The notes under the pieces are model-generated. The model did not search any database. It saw nothing but the letters and a program-made list of their open reading frames with translations, and was not told the DNA's origin. The translations under genes and the position numbers were made by a program. Positions 50,325 to 57,800 of a stretch of DNA of 64,000 bases are shown piece after piece. Within the stretch, counting starts at the first letter, position 1. The number at the start of each line of letters is the position of its first letter. The stretch comes from an uncultured Lachnospiraceae bacterium (GTDB taxonomy: Bacteria; Bacillota; Clostridia; Lachnospirales; Lachnospiraceae), in NCBI GenBank assembly GCA_902789555.1, contig CADAOF010000008.1, forward strand, positions 1 to 64,000. Reading direction: 5' to 3'.

Positions 50325-50411
50325 AAGCCCTCTTGCAGCCTCCTGCCGGGACTCATTTGCCTATCATTTGCCGGTAAATTACAGGGGGTAAATCGGCCAT
50401 TTTTGGCAAGC

Positions 50412-50433
50412 GTTCGGCTAAAATGTTCGGCTA
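50412..50433 (+). promoter_or_regulatory. Right pair of GTTCGGCTA sites (candidate integrase arm sites)
   Basis: GTTCGGCTA at 50412 and 50425, same orientation and 13-base period as the left pair. A third, wider-spaced pair lies at 48407 and 48429. Confidence 0.6.
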
Positions 50434-50473
50434 TTGCGAAAATGAGCATAAAAACGGCCTGATTTTTGACAAA

Positions 50474-50509
50474 CAAAAAAGCCCCGAAATCCCTTGTATT
50501 TCAAGGCTT
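50474..50509 (-). terminator. Element-borne terminator for tRNA-Thr
   Basis: On the minus strand AGCC..GAAAT pairs with ATTTC..GGCT, followed by six T residues. It lies inside the element just beyond the intact tRNA-Thr and replaces the native terminator now at 44026-44050. Confidence 0.65.
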
Positions 50510-50514
50510 CCACG

Positions 50515-50592
<78 letters not shown>

Positions 50593-50625
50593 TTATGCAG
50601 CGGCGCTTTTCGCCGCGCAAGGTGT

Positions 50626-50654
50626 AATATACAATAATCTTTTCTGCTTGTCAA
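50626..50654 (-). promoter_or_regulatory. Promoter of tRNA-Thr
   Basis: TTGACA, 17-base spacer, TATATT on the minus strand. Confidence 0.8.
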
Positions 50655-50676
50655 CACATTTTTCAGGAAAAATCAG

Positions 50677-50705
50677 TTGACAGTGACAACCTTTTATTGT
50701 ACAAT
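50677..50705 (+). promoter_or_regulatory. Promoter of the plus-strand tRNA cluster
   Basis: TTGACA, 17-base spacer, TACAAT, 25 bases before tRNA-Gly. Confidence 0.85.
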
Positions 50706-50729
50706 CTCCCTTGCGCTGTTTAAGGACGC

Positions 50730-50800
50730 GCGGGTGTAGTTCAATGGTAGAACACCAGCCTTCCAAGCTGGACACGTGGGTTCGATTCCCATCACCCGCT
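50730..50800 (+). tRNA. tRNA-Gly (anticodon TCC)
   Basis: Acceptor GCGGGTG/CACCCGC, anticodon stem CCAGC/GCTGG with loop CTTCCAA, T arm GGTTCGATTCC. Confidence 0.96.
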
Positions 50801-50827
50801 TATCCGCAGCGCCGGCGTGGACCGCAT

Positions 50828-50901
50828 GGTGGGTTTAGCACAGTTGGCAGGGCGTCAGATTGTGGTTCTGAAGGTCGTGGGTTCGAGCCCCACAACCCAC
50901 C
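50828..50901 (+). tRNA. tRNA-His (anticodon GTG)
   Basis: Anticodon stem TCAGA/TCTGA with loop TTGTGGT. The extra G at -1 pairs with C73, as required for histidyl-tRNA. Confidence 0.96.
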
Positions 50902-50905
50902 CTAT

Positions 50906-50977
50906 TGGGCTATAGCCAAGCGGTAAGGCACAGGACTTTGACTCCTGCATTCGTTGGTCCGAATCCAACTAGCCCAG
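50906..50977 (+). tRNA. tRNA-Gln (anticodon TTG)
   Basis: Acceptor TGGGCTA/TAGCCCA, anticodon stem CAGGA/TCCTG with loop CTTTGAC. Confidence 0.96.
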
Positions 50978-51018
50978 CTGGTCTCGGACAACGCGGAAGC
51001 CTGGCCCAAGACAAAAAC

Positions 51019-51091
51019 GGGCGATTAGCTCAGTCGGTAGAGCACTTGACTTTTAATCAAGTTGTCGGGGGTTCAAATCCCCCATCGCTCA
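51019..51091 (+). tRNA. tRNA-Lys (anticodon TTT)
   Basis: Acceptor GGGCGAT/ATCGCTC (one G-T pair), anticodon stem CTTGA/TCAAG with loop CTTTTAA. Confidence 0.96.
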
Positions 51092-51092
51092 G

Positions 51093-51125
51093 AAAAAACG
51101 ACCTCCGTCAGGAAGCCGTTTTTTT
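51093..51125 (+). terminator. Terminator of the tRNA cluster
   Basis: AAAAAACG...CGTTTTTT arms with an imperfect inner stem and a seven-T tail directly after tRNA-Lys. Confidence 0.6.
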
Positions 51126-51183
51126 GTTTCATAAAAGCCTTAACTGTTCCTGCTTAAATGAAAGGGTCAGCAGCTTTTTTCAT

Positions 51184-51209
51184 GCCCGGGGTCTTCACCC
51201 GGGCTTTTT
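51184..51209 (+). terminator. Second terminator after the tRNA cluster
   Basis: Perfect GCCCGGG/CCCGGGC stem, seven-base loop, TTTTT tail. Confidence 0.85.
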
Positions 51210-51320
51210 CTTTTCTTTGCGGCTTCTTAATGCCGCTCTCTTCTTTCTTAACGCCTTCTTGGCTGATTATTTTTCCGTCCGGGTCTACAATCAAATCAGT
51301 ATTTTCAAGGAGGAACGGCC

Positions 51321-51539
51321 ATGCGTTCGATCATTATCTTTCTGCTGTATTTTGCAGCTGCTGCTCTTTGTTTTTTCCTGATCAATTCCAGAAAGAAGGA
51401 CTGGGAGATCGGCCTGTCCGATACGGTCGGCCTGAGCATCCTCTGGCCGTTGTTTCTTCTCATGGTCGTCGACTGGGGAACCGGCTATCTGTTCGACGTC
51501 ATCAGCGACAGAATCGGCAGACTTTTCCAAAAAAACTGA
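51321..51539 (+). CDS. Small two-helix membrane protein, 72 residues
   Basis: Two hydrophobic segments (IIIFLLYFAAAALCFFLI and VGLSILWPLFLLMVVDWGTGYL) with a short charged loop. AAGGAGG seven bases before the ATG makes it a real gene. No family recognised; monocistronic between the tRNA cluster and hydC. Confidence 0.75.
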   Translation: MRSIIIFLLYFAAAALCFFLINSRKKDWEIGLSDTVGLSILWPLFLLMVVDWGTGYLFDVISDRIGRLFQKN

Positions 51540-51606
51540 TAAAGGCGGAACACAAAAGAATCGAAAGTCTTTCAGGTTTTTTCTGCCGTTTCACAAGTCA
51601 CAACTC

Positions 51607-51635
51607 TGTACAAATCGTGACATTTCGTATAAAAT
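51607..51635 (+). promoter_or_regulatory. Candidate promoter of hydCBA
   Basis: TGTACA, 17-base spacer, TAAAAT. The leader that follows holds a GGCAGAG/CTCTGCC hairpin (51671-51695). Confidence 0.45.
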
Positions 51636-51749
51636 ATCCCCGAAGTACCGAAATTGCATATTGCACCTCAGGCAGAGCGGCTTATTCACTCTGCCGGGGC
51701 GTTTTGTGGCTTTTCGGCAGTTTTTTGCAGCAAGGGAGGATTAGCACCA

Positions 51750-52244
51750 ATGGATGCAAGCAATGCGATGCTGCAGCGCGTAGAGGAAATCATCGATTCC
51801 TACGGCTGCAAACGTGAAAACATCATCGCGATCATGCAGGACATTCAGGCCGAATACAAGTATCTGAGCCGTGAGACCCTGGAAAAGATCGCGGAAAAAC
51901 TCGGCATCGGTGTTGCCAAGGTCTACAGCGTAGCCACGTTCTATGAGAACTTCTCGCTGGAAGCCAAGGGAAAGTACATCGTCAAGGTGTGCAACGGCAC
52001 GGCCTGCCACGTCCGCAAGTCCCAGCCGATCTACGACGGCCTGCGTGAGTATCTGCAGCTGGAAGGCAAGCAGAAAACTTCCGCCGATCAGCTTTTCACG
52101 CTGGAGACCGTTGCCTGTCTGGGCGCCTGTTCGCTGGCTCCGGCCATGACGATCAACGATGAAGTTCATGCAAAGATGACGCCTGAGTCGGCGATCGCTC
52201 TGCTGGAGGACATCCGCAGGAAGGAGGCCGTGCAAAATGCCTGA
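51750..52244 (+). CDS. hydC: Bifurcating hydrogenase subunit HydC (NuoE-like)
   Basis: The 164-residue protein is the NuoE/24-kDa thioredoxin-like [2Fe-2S] subunit: YLSRETLEKIAEKLGIGVAKVYSVATFY, then the cluster ligands VCNGTACHV and VACLGACSLAP. In trimeric [FeFe] hydrogenases it passes electrons between HydB and HydA. A longer upstream frame was rejected because GGGAGG precedes this ATG. Overlaps hydB by eight bases. Confidence 0.93.
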   Translation: MDASNAMLQRVEEIIDSYGCKRENIIAIMQDIQAEYKYLSRETLEKIAEKLGIGVAKVYSVATFYENFSLEAKGKYIVKVCNGTACHVRKSQPIYDGLREYLQLEGKQKTSADQLFTLETVACLGACSLAPAMTINDEVHAKMTPESAIALLEDIRRKEAVQNA

Positions 52245-54129
52245 ATGCGCTCTGACCCGTACGCAGTTCCATCTTCTGCAGACGGAGTCGAAGGATCTTC
52301 TGGCTGCCCAGAAGCTTAAGGTTCTTGTCTGTGCCGGGACCGGCTGCGTTGCCAACGGTTCCATGAAAGTCTACGATACCCTGAAGGCCGCCTGTGAAAC
52401 CCGCGGCCTGAACGTGTGCGTCGCCCTGCGTGAGGAAGGCGGGGAGAACAGCGTTCACTTAAAGAAAAGCGGCTGCCACGGCTTCTGCGAGATCGGCCCG
52501 CTCGTCAGCATTGAACCGCTTGACATTCTCTATACCCACGTCCATCCGGAAGACTGTGAAGAGATCATTGAAAAGACGCTGCTCGGCGGAGAAGTCATCG
52601 ACCGCCTGCTGTACCACAAGGACGGCCAGGCCTATCAGAGACGCGACGACATCCCCTTCTACAAGCTGCAGCACCGCATCGTTCTGCGGGACAGCGGCAA
52701 GAGCGACGCCGAAGAGATCCTGGAATACATTGCGAACGGCGGCTATTCCGCTTTTGAGAAAGCGCTGTTTGAGATGAACGGCGAAGAGATCTGCAAGACG
52801 ATCTCCGATTCCGGCCTGCGCGGACGCGGCGGCGGCGGATTCCCGGCCGGCCGCAAGTGGGAAAGCGTGCGCCGGAACGTTTCCGACGTCAAGTACGTCG
52901 TCTGCAACGGTGACGAGGGTGACCCCGGCGCTTTCATGGACCAGGGCGTCATGGAAGGCAATCCCCACAGCGTGATCGAAGGCATGCTGATCGCGGGCGT
53001 TGCCACCGGCGCCACCGAAGGCTACATCTACGTTCGCGCGGAATATCCTCTCGCGGTGAAGCGTCTGCGGATCGCCATCGCGAAGGCCGAAGAACTGGGC
53101 CTTCTGGGCGACAACATCATGGGCAGCGGCTTCAGCTTCCACATGCACATCAACCGCGGCGCAGGCGCGTTCGTCTGCGGCGAAGGCAGCGCGCTGACCT
53201 CTTCCATCGAAGGCAAGCGCGGCATGCCGCGTGTCAAACCGCCCCGCACCGTGGACAAGGGCCTCTGGGCGAAGCCTACCGTTCTGAACAACGTCGAGAC
53301 CTACGCCAACGTGCCGCAGATCGTGCTGAACGGCGCCGGCTGGTACCGCAGCGTGGGCACGGAGAACTCCCCGGGCACGAAGACCTTTGCCCTGACGGGC
53401 AACGTGGTCAATACCGGCCTCGTTGAAGTCCCCATGGGCACGACGCTCCGCCAGGTCATCTACGACATCGGCGGCGGCATCAAGGACGGCAAGAAGTTCA
53501 AGGCCGTGCAGATCGGCGGTCCCTCCGGCGGCTGCCTTACCGAGGAACATCTGGACCTGCCCCTTGATTTCGACTCCCTGAAGAAGGTCGGCGCGATCAT
53601 CGGCTCCGGCGGCATGGTCGTCATGGACGAGGATACCTGCATGGTCGAAGTGGCCCGCTTCTTCATGAATTTCACCCAGAACGAAAGCTGCGGCAAGTGC
53701 GTTCCCTGCCGGGAAGGCACCAAGCGCATGCTGGAGATCCTGGAACGCATCATCCGCAATGAAGGCGAACTGGAAGATCTGGATACGCTGGAAAGCCTGG
53801 CGAATACCATTACGGAAGCGTCTCTGTGCGGTCTGGGGCAGACGGCCTGCAAGCCCGTTCTCAGCACCCTGAAGTATTTCCGCAACGAATATCTTGCTCA
53901 CGTTGTCGATAAGCACTGCCCGCACTGCAACGGCCGGAAGCGTCACCTGGAGATCAATCCGAAGCTGTGCCGCGGCTGCGGCAAGTGCAAGCGGAACTGC
54001 CCGATGGAAGCCATCTCCGGCGAACTCAGGCAGCCGCATACCATTGACGTCACGAAGTGCATCCACTGCGGCGCCTGCTGGGGCGCCTGCCCGTTCGGTG
54101 CCATCGACGCCATTGAAGAGGAGGGTTAA
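52237..54129 (+). CDS. hydB: Bifurcating hydrogenase subunit HydB (NuoF-like, NADH/FMN-binding)
   Basis: The 630-residue protein has an N-terminal [2Fe-2S] thioredoxin-like domain (VCAGTGCVANGS), the NADH/FMN core (LRGRGGGGFPAGRKW; CNGDEGDPGAFMD), the N3-type cluster ESCGKCVPCREGT and a C-terminal two-cluster ferredoxin (CRGCGKCKRNCP; CIHCGACWGACP). This extended form is diagnostic of electron-bifurcating hydrogenase or formate dehydrogenase modules and holds the flavin where NADH and ferredoxin electrons meet. Confidence 0.95.
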   Translation: MPECALTRTQFHLLQTESKDLLAAQKLKVLVCAGTGCVANGSMKVYDTLKAACETRGLNVCVALREEGGENSVHLKKSGCHGFCEIGPLVSIEPLDILYTHVHPEDCEEIIEKTLLGGEVIDRLLYHKDGQAYQRRDDIPFYKLQHRIVLRDSGKSDAEEILEYIANGGYSAFEKALFEMNGEEICKTISDSGLRGRGGGGFPAGRKWESVRRNVSDVKYVVCNGDEGDPGAFMDQGVMEGNPHSVIEGMLIAGVATGATEGYIYVRAEYPLAVKRLRIAIAKAEELGLLGDNIMGSGFSFHMHINRGAGAFVCGEGSALTSSIEGKRGMPRVKPPRTVDKGLWAKPTVLNNVETYANVPQIVLNGAGWYRSVGTENSPGTKTFALTGNVVNTGLVEVPMGTTLRQVIYDIGGGIKDGKKFKAVQIGGPSGGCLTEEHLDLPLDFDSLKKVGAIIGSGGMVVMDEDTCMVEVARFFMNFTQNESCGKCVPCREGTKRMLEILERIIRNEGELEDLDTLESLANTITEASLCGLGQTACKPVLSTLKYFRNEYLAHVVDKHCPHCNGRKRHLEINPKLCRGCGKCKRNCPMEAISGELRQPHTIDVTKCIHCGACWGACPFGAIDAIEEEG

Positions 54130-54133
54130 GGCC

Positions 54134-55831
54134 ATGGCTAAAGGTGTAATGATCATTGACGGACAGCGCGTACCTTTCGACGGAGAAAAGAACGTTCTCG
54201 CCGTCATCCGCAAAGCCGGCATCGAAATGCCTACCTTCTGCTATCACTCCGACCTGTCCACCTACGGCGCCTGCCGCATGTGCATCGTGGAAGACGAGCG
54301 GGGCAAGATCGACGCCTCCTGCTCGCTGGAGCCCCGCAACGGGATGGTGATCAAGACCAATTCCGCCCGCCTGCTGAAACACCGCCGCACCATTCTGGAA
54401 CTGCTGCTGGCCTCTCACAACTGCAACTGCACGACCTGCGAAAAGAGCGGCAAGTGCCATCTGCAGGCCCTGGCGCATCAGTTCGGCGTCCGGCACGTCC
54501 GCTTCACCGATACCCGCGAAGCCGCTAAGATCGACAGTTCATCTCCCGCCGTCGTGCGCGACCCGAACAAGTGCATCCTCTGCGGCGACTGCGTGCGCGT
54601 CTGCGAAGAGATGCAGGGCATGAACATCATCGACTTCGTGAACCGCGGCTCCCAGATGCGGGTCGCGCCCCCCTTCGGACGCATGCTCAGTGAGACCAAC
54701 TGCATCAGCTGCGGTCAGTGTGCGGCTGTGTGCCCGGTCGGCGCCATCACCGTAAAGAACGAGATCGGCGACGCCTGGCGCGCCATCCACGACCCGAAGC
54801 TGCGGACCGTGGTCCAGATCGCTCCCGCCGTGCGTGTTGCGGTCGGCGAAGCCTTCGGCCTGCCGGCCGGGGACAACGTGCTGCACCGCCTGGTCACCGC
54901 CCTGAAGCTGATGGGCGTGGACGAGGTCTACGACACCACCTTCGGTGCGGACTTCACCACCATCTCCGAGGCGGAGGAATTCAAGGCACGCCTTCAGGCT
55001 GGCGGCCCGTTCCCGATGTTCACCTCCTGCTGCCCTGCCTGGGTCAAGTATCTGGAGAAGGAAAATCCGAAGTATCTGCACAACATTTCCACCTGCAAGT
55101 CCCCGATGGAAATGTTCGCCGCCATCCTCCGCGACAAGTATGCCGCCAAGGACGCCGAAGACGGCAAGCGCACCTATCATATCGCGATCATGCCCTGCAC
55201 GGCCAAGAAAATGGAAGCCGCCCGTGAGGAATTCAAGCATGACGGCCGGCCCGACGTCGACCTGGTCCTGACCACCCGCGAGATCGTCGACATGATCAAT
55301 GAAAGCGGCATCCGTCTGGAAGAACTGGACATGGAAGCGCCCGATCTGCCGTTCGGCATGGGATCCGGCTCCGCCAATATCTACGGCGTGACCGGCGGCG
55401 TGGCCGAAGCGGTCGTCCGCCACTGTGTCCCGGACAAGTCCAGGAATGCCCTGCGTGAGATCGCCGAGCTCGGTCTGCGCGGCGACGAAGCCCGCAAGGA
55501 AGTCACCGTCCACCTGGGCGATCAGGAACTGAAGATCGCCGTGGTCCACGGCCTCGTGAACGCCCGTAAACTGCTCAAGGAAATGGACGAGGGCAAGGCC
55601 TTCTTCCACCTGGTCGAAGTCATGACCTGCCACGGCGGCTGCGTTGGCGGTGCTGGACAGCCCGACGGCCTGAATGCCGTCAAGATCAGACGCGGCGAAG
55701 GCCTGCACGCGATCGACGACGCTTCCCTTGTGAAGCGCGCGGAACGCAACCCGGTGGTCAGCGCCCTCTTAAACGAGATGGGTGAACACAAGGCTCACGA
55801 GCTGCTGCACGTCAGCTACGTCAAGGATTAA
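54134..55831 (+). CDS. hydA: [FeFe] hydrogenase catalytic subunit HydA
   Basis: The 565-residue protein has an N-terminal [2Fe-2S] domain (CYHSDLSTYGACRMC), a His-type cluster region (HNCNCTTCEKSGKC, 96-108), two [4Fe-4S] motifs (CILCGDCVRVC; CISCGQCAAVC) and the complete H-cluster signatures TSCCPAW (297-303), MPCTAKK (353-359) and MTCHGGC (497-503). It makes or consumes H2, coupled through HydBC to NADH and ferredoxin. The ATG at 54134 follows the hydB stop by four bases; a frame opening inside hydB was rejected. Maturases HydEFG are not in the window. Confidence 0.96.
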   Translation: MAKGVMIIDGQRVPFDGEKNVLAVIRKAGIEMPTFCYHSDLSTYGACRMCIVEDERGKIDASCSLEPRNGMVIKTNSARLLKHRRTILELLLASHNCNCTTCEKSGKCHLQALAHQFGVRHVRFTDTREAAKIDSSSPAVVRDPNKCILCGDCVRVCEEMQGMNIIDFVNRGSQMRVAPPFGRMLSETNCISCGQCAAVCPVGAITVKNEIGDAWRAIHDPKLRTVVQIAPAVRVAVGEAFGLPAGDNVLHRLVTALKLMGVDEVYDTTFGADFTTISEAEEFKARLQAGGPFPMFTSCCPAWVKYLEKENPKYLHNISTCKSPMEMFAAILRDKYAAKDAEDGKRTYHIAIMPCTAKKMEAAREEFKHDGRPDVDLVLTTREIVDMINESGIRLEELDMEAPDLPFGMGSGSANIYGVTGGVAEAVVRHCVPDKSRNALREIAELGLRGDEARKEVTVHLGDQELKIAVVHGLVNARKLLKEMDEGKAFFHLVEVMTCHGGCVGGAGQPDGLNAVKIRRGEGLHAIDDASLVKRAERNPVVSALLNEMGEHKAHELLHVSYVKD

Positions 55832-55866
55832 GGCGCAAAAGCGCATTTCCGAAACACATGAAAAGA

Positions 55867-55898
55867 GGGTCCTGCATCCGGTGATGCAGGGCCCTTTT
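55867..55898 (+). terminator. Terminator of hydCBA
   Basis: 12-bp stem GGGTCCTGCATC/GATGCAGGGCCC (one T-G pair), CGGT loop, TTTT tail. Confidence 0.9.
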
Positions 55899-55959
55899 GA
55901 TATCCCGCTGCTTGGGCCCCTGTTTTGCGAAAGCTCCGCAAGGGGCGGCATCCGCTTTT

Positions 55960-56439
55960 TTACACACCAGTCCCGGTGTGCGGTTCCTCCTCGTTTAGTA
56001 TTTCCGAGGCTTTCCTTATGGCAAAGCAGACGGCGTCCGTACAGGTCTGGTGAAACAGATCCTGTTCAATGATCTTCGGCCGGTCCTCTTCCACGGAAGG
56101 ATCCAGACCGCCCAGGATCTCCGGGCAGCGGATGCTGCCGAATTCCGCGGCAAAATCGCGCTCAAAGGCCTTGATCTTTTCTTTCAGAAGCACGGCCTTA
56201 TCGCCATCGCCGAGCCGGCTCGGACCGTATTTCAGCCCGAGCGCCATCTTGGCGCCGGAGACGCAGCCGCAGAAATTGTTCCGTTCATAGTGGCCGCAGA
56301 AACCGGATGCGATCTTCCGCGCCGTTTCCTTATCCATGCCCGTCCACCATTCGGCGAGTTCGCCGAACACGGACATGGCGCAGCAGACACCGTGCCCGAA
56401 GCGTCCGCGGATCTCTTCAATATTCGGTTCAAGCCCCAT
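55960..56439 (-). CDS. C_GCAxxG_C_C family Cys-rich protein
   Basis: The 159-residue protein keeps the family's Cys pattern: HGVCCAMSV, FCGHYERNNFCGCVSGAKMALGL, CPEILG and QTCTDAVCFAIRKA. These proteins are thought to bind a redox or metal cofactor; function is not established. GGAAGGAG before the ATG at 56439 was used instead of an earlier ATG that would overlap the neighbouring stop. Last of three minus-strand genes with the transporter and NAGPA-type gene. Confidence 0.85.
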   Translation of the reverse strand: MGLEPNIEEIRGRFGHGVCCAMSVFGELAEWWTGMDKETARKIASGFCGHYERNNFCGCVSGAKMALGLKYGPSRLGDGDKAVLLKEKIKAFERDFAAEFGSIRCPEILGGLDPSVEEDRPKIIEQDLFHQTCTDAVCFAIRKASEILNEEEPHTGTGV

Positions 56440-56468
56440 GGCATGCACTCCTTCCCGTGTAATGTGCT

Positions 56469-57800
56469 TCACCGTACGGTCAGTCCCAGCGGGACAGGCC
56501 GTTCCTGTTCGCTGCCGTCTTCTTTCCGGTCGGACAGTTCCAGATACCTCTTCCCGTGCAGAAGGATCTGGGCCGAGCCGCCCCCGTCCAGGTTAACGGC
56601 GTTCACCATGCCGGCAGTCATGCAGTATTCTTCCGTCTCAGACAGCGACGCGCCGCAGCTGGTCACTCCTTTTCGGGCGCCGACTTTCGGCGCGCCTTCC
56701 GCCCACAGGAGAACGGGGCAGCCTTCCTTATCCGCCCCGAGCGCGATCCGCGCGGCGCGGTCTTTCTCATAGTTCAGCGGGTACAGGCTCGGCGGAAAGG
56801 CGGTCCGCCTGAGGCCGCGGACATTGTAGAACGGAGAGAGAAATCCTCCGCTCCGGACGCCGTCCCTGAGGAGGCTGCTCCCGGCCTGGATGCCGAAAAT
56901 GACATCTTCCTGCCCGTGATACCGGACCTCGGTGCCTTCGGAGATTCCGGCAAGCTCCGGGCTCCGCAGAACGAATCCCGCCGCGGGGACCGGAAGACCG
57001 CCGCAGCTGCTGACCGCAATTACTTTCCGGCCGATGACCACCGCCTCCGCTTCTTTTCCGCGCACCGTCCGACGGCAGGCAGGACGCGTCAGGATCTCCG
57101 CATTTTTTCCCTCGCGGAACGTCTTCCCGCCGATCCCGATCACCAGATCCCGCAGCGAAGGTTTTTCCACGCTTACCCGGCCGCTTCCCCGGACAAGCAG
57201 TGCCTCCCGCCCGTAAAGCGGCGGACTCAGGATCTCACCGTTCTTTACGCACAGCCCGAAGGGCGTGCCGACACTGTCGTAAGGGCTCGCACAGTCGAAG
57301 GGATCCATGATGAAGAACGAGGCGTTGACCTTCAGCCGTGCTGTGTCTTCGCTCTCAGAAAGAAATCCCATGTTCTCCGAGACCGGGATGATCTGCGTAA
57401 ACGGAAGCTTCCCGCAGGCCGTACCGAGGAAGCCTTCCCTTTCAAGTTCCTTCCACAGAAGCCGCGCTTCTTCCGTACGGAAGCGTGGCTCTCCGCGGAC
57501 GAGCAGCAGCCCTTTCCGAAGCGTTTCAGCCGCGGCAAGGAGCCGCGCCTCCGGATCCGAAAGACCTCCGTCTGCCGGTCCCTGCCGCCTCTCCGGCATC
57601 CTCACCAGTACCATCTGCCGGAAGATCCAGGGGAAGGCCGGCACGATGAACTGCCGGTAGATCCGCAGAAGACCGGGCAGAGGGTCTTCCGCGGGCTGCG
57701 GACGGAAAAACTCCAGACATTCCCAGTCCGGAAGCCTTACCGTCTGCAGCCGTTCGGTCTCTCCGTCCGGCCTTTTTACGATTATTATCTCAGTATCCAT
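56469..57800 (-). CDS. NAGPA-type phosphodiester glycosidase domain protein
   Basis: The 443-residue protein has no signal peptide, a helical N-terminal half of unknown class and a C-terminal domain of the phosphodiester glycosidase (NAGPA/DUF2233) type with SFFIMDPFDCAS (early strand), GTPFGLCVKNGE and AVNLDGGGSAQILLHG (catalytic loop). NAGPA removes GlcNAc from phosphodiester-linked glycans; bacterial homologs act on wall or exopolysaccharide. Start overlaps the transporter stop (TAATG), tying it to sugar uptake. Cytosolic location is unusual. Confidence 0.75.
   Translation of the reverse strand: MDTEIIIVKRPDGETERLQTVRLPDWECLEFFRPQPAEDPLPGLLRIYRQFIVPAFPWIFRQMVLVRMPERRQGPADGGLSDPEARLLAAAETLRKGLLLVRGEPRFRTEEARLLWKELEREGFLGTACGKLPFTQIIPVSENMGFLSESEDTARLKVNASFFIMDPFDCASPYDSVGTPFGLCVKNGEILSPPLYGREALLVRGSGRVSVEKPSLRDLVIGIGGKTFREGKNAEILTRPACRRTVRGKEAEAVVIGRKVIAVSSCGGLPVPAAGFVLRSPELAGISEGTEVRYHGQEDVIFGIQAGSSLLRDGVRSGGFLSPFYNVRGLRRTAFPPSLYPLNYEKDRAARIALGADKEGCPVLLWAEGAPKVGARKGVTSCGASLSETEEYCMTAGMVNAVNLDGGGSAQILLHGKRYLELSDRKEDGSEQERPVPLGLTVR

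Noticed and set aside
50711-51381. Open frames across the tRNA cluster
   Set aside because: They overlap four well-folded tRNAs and a terminator.
52459-54222. 587-codon open frame on the minus strand
   Set aside because: Antisense to hydB, which has clear family motifs.
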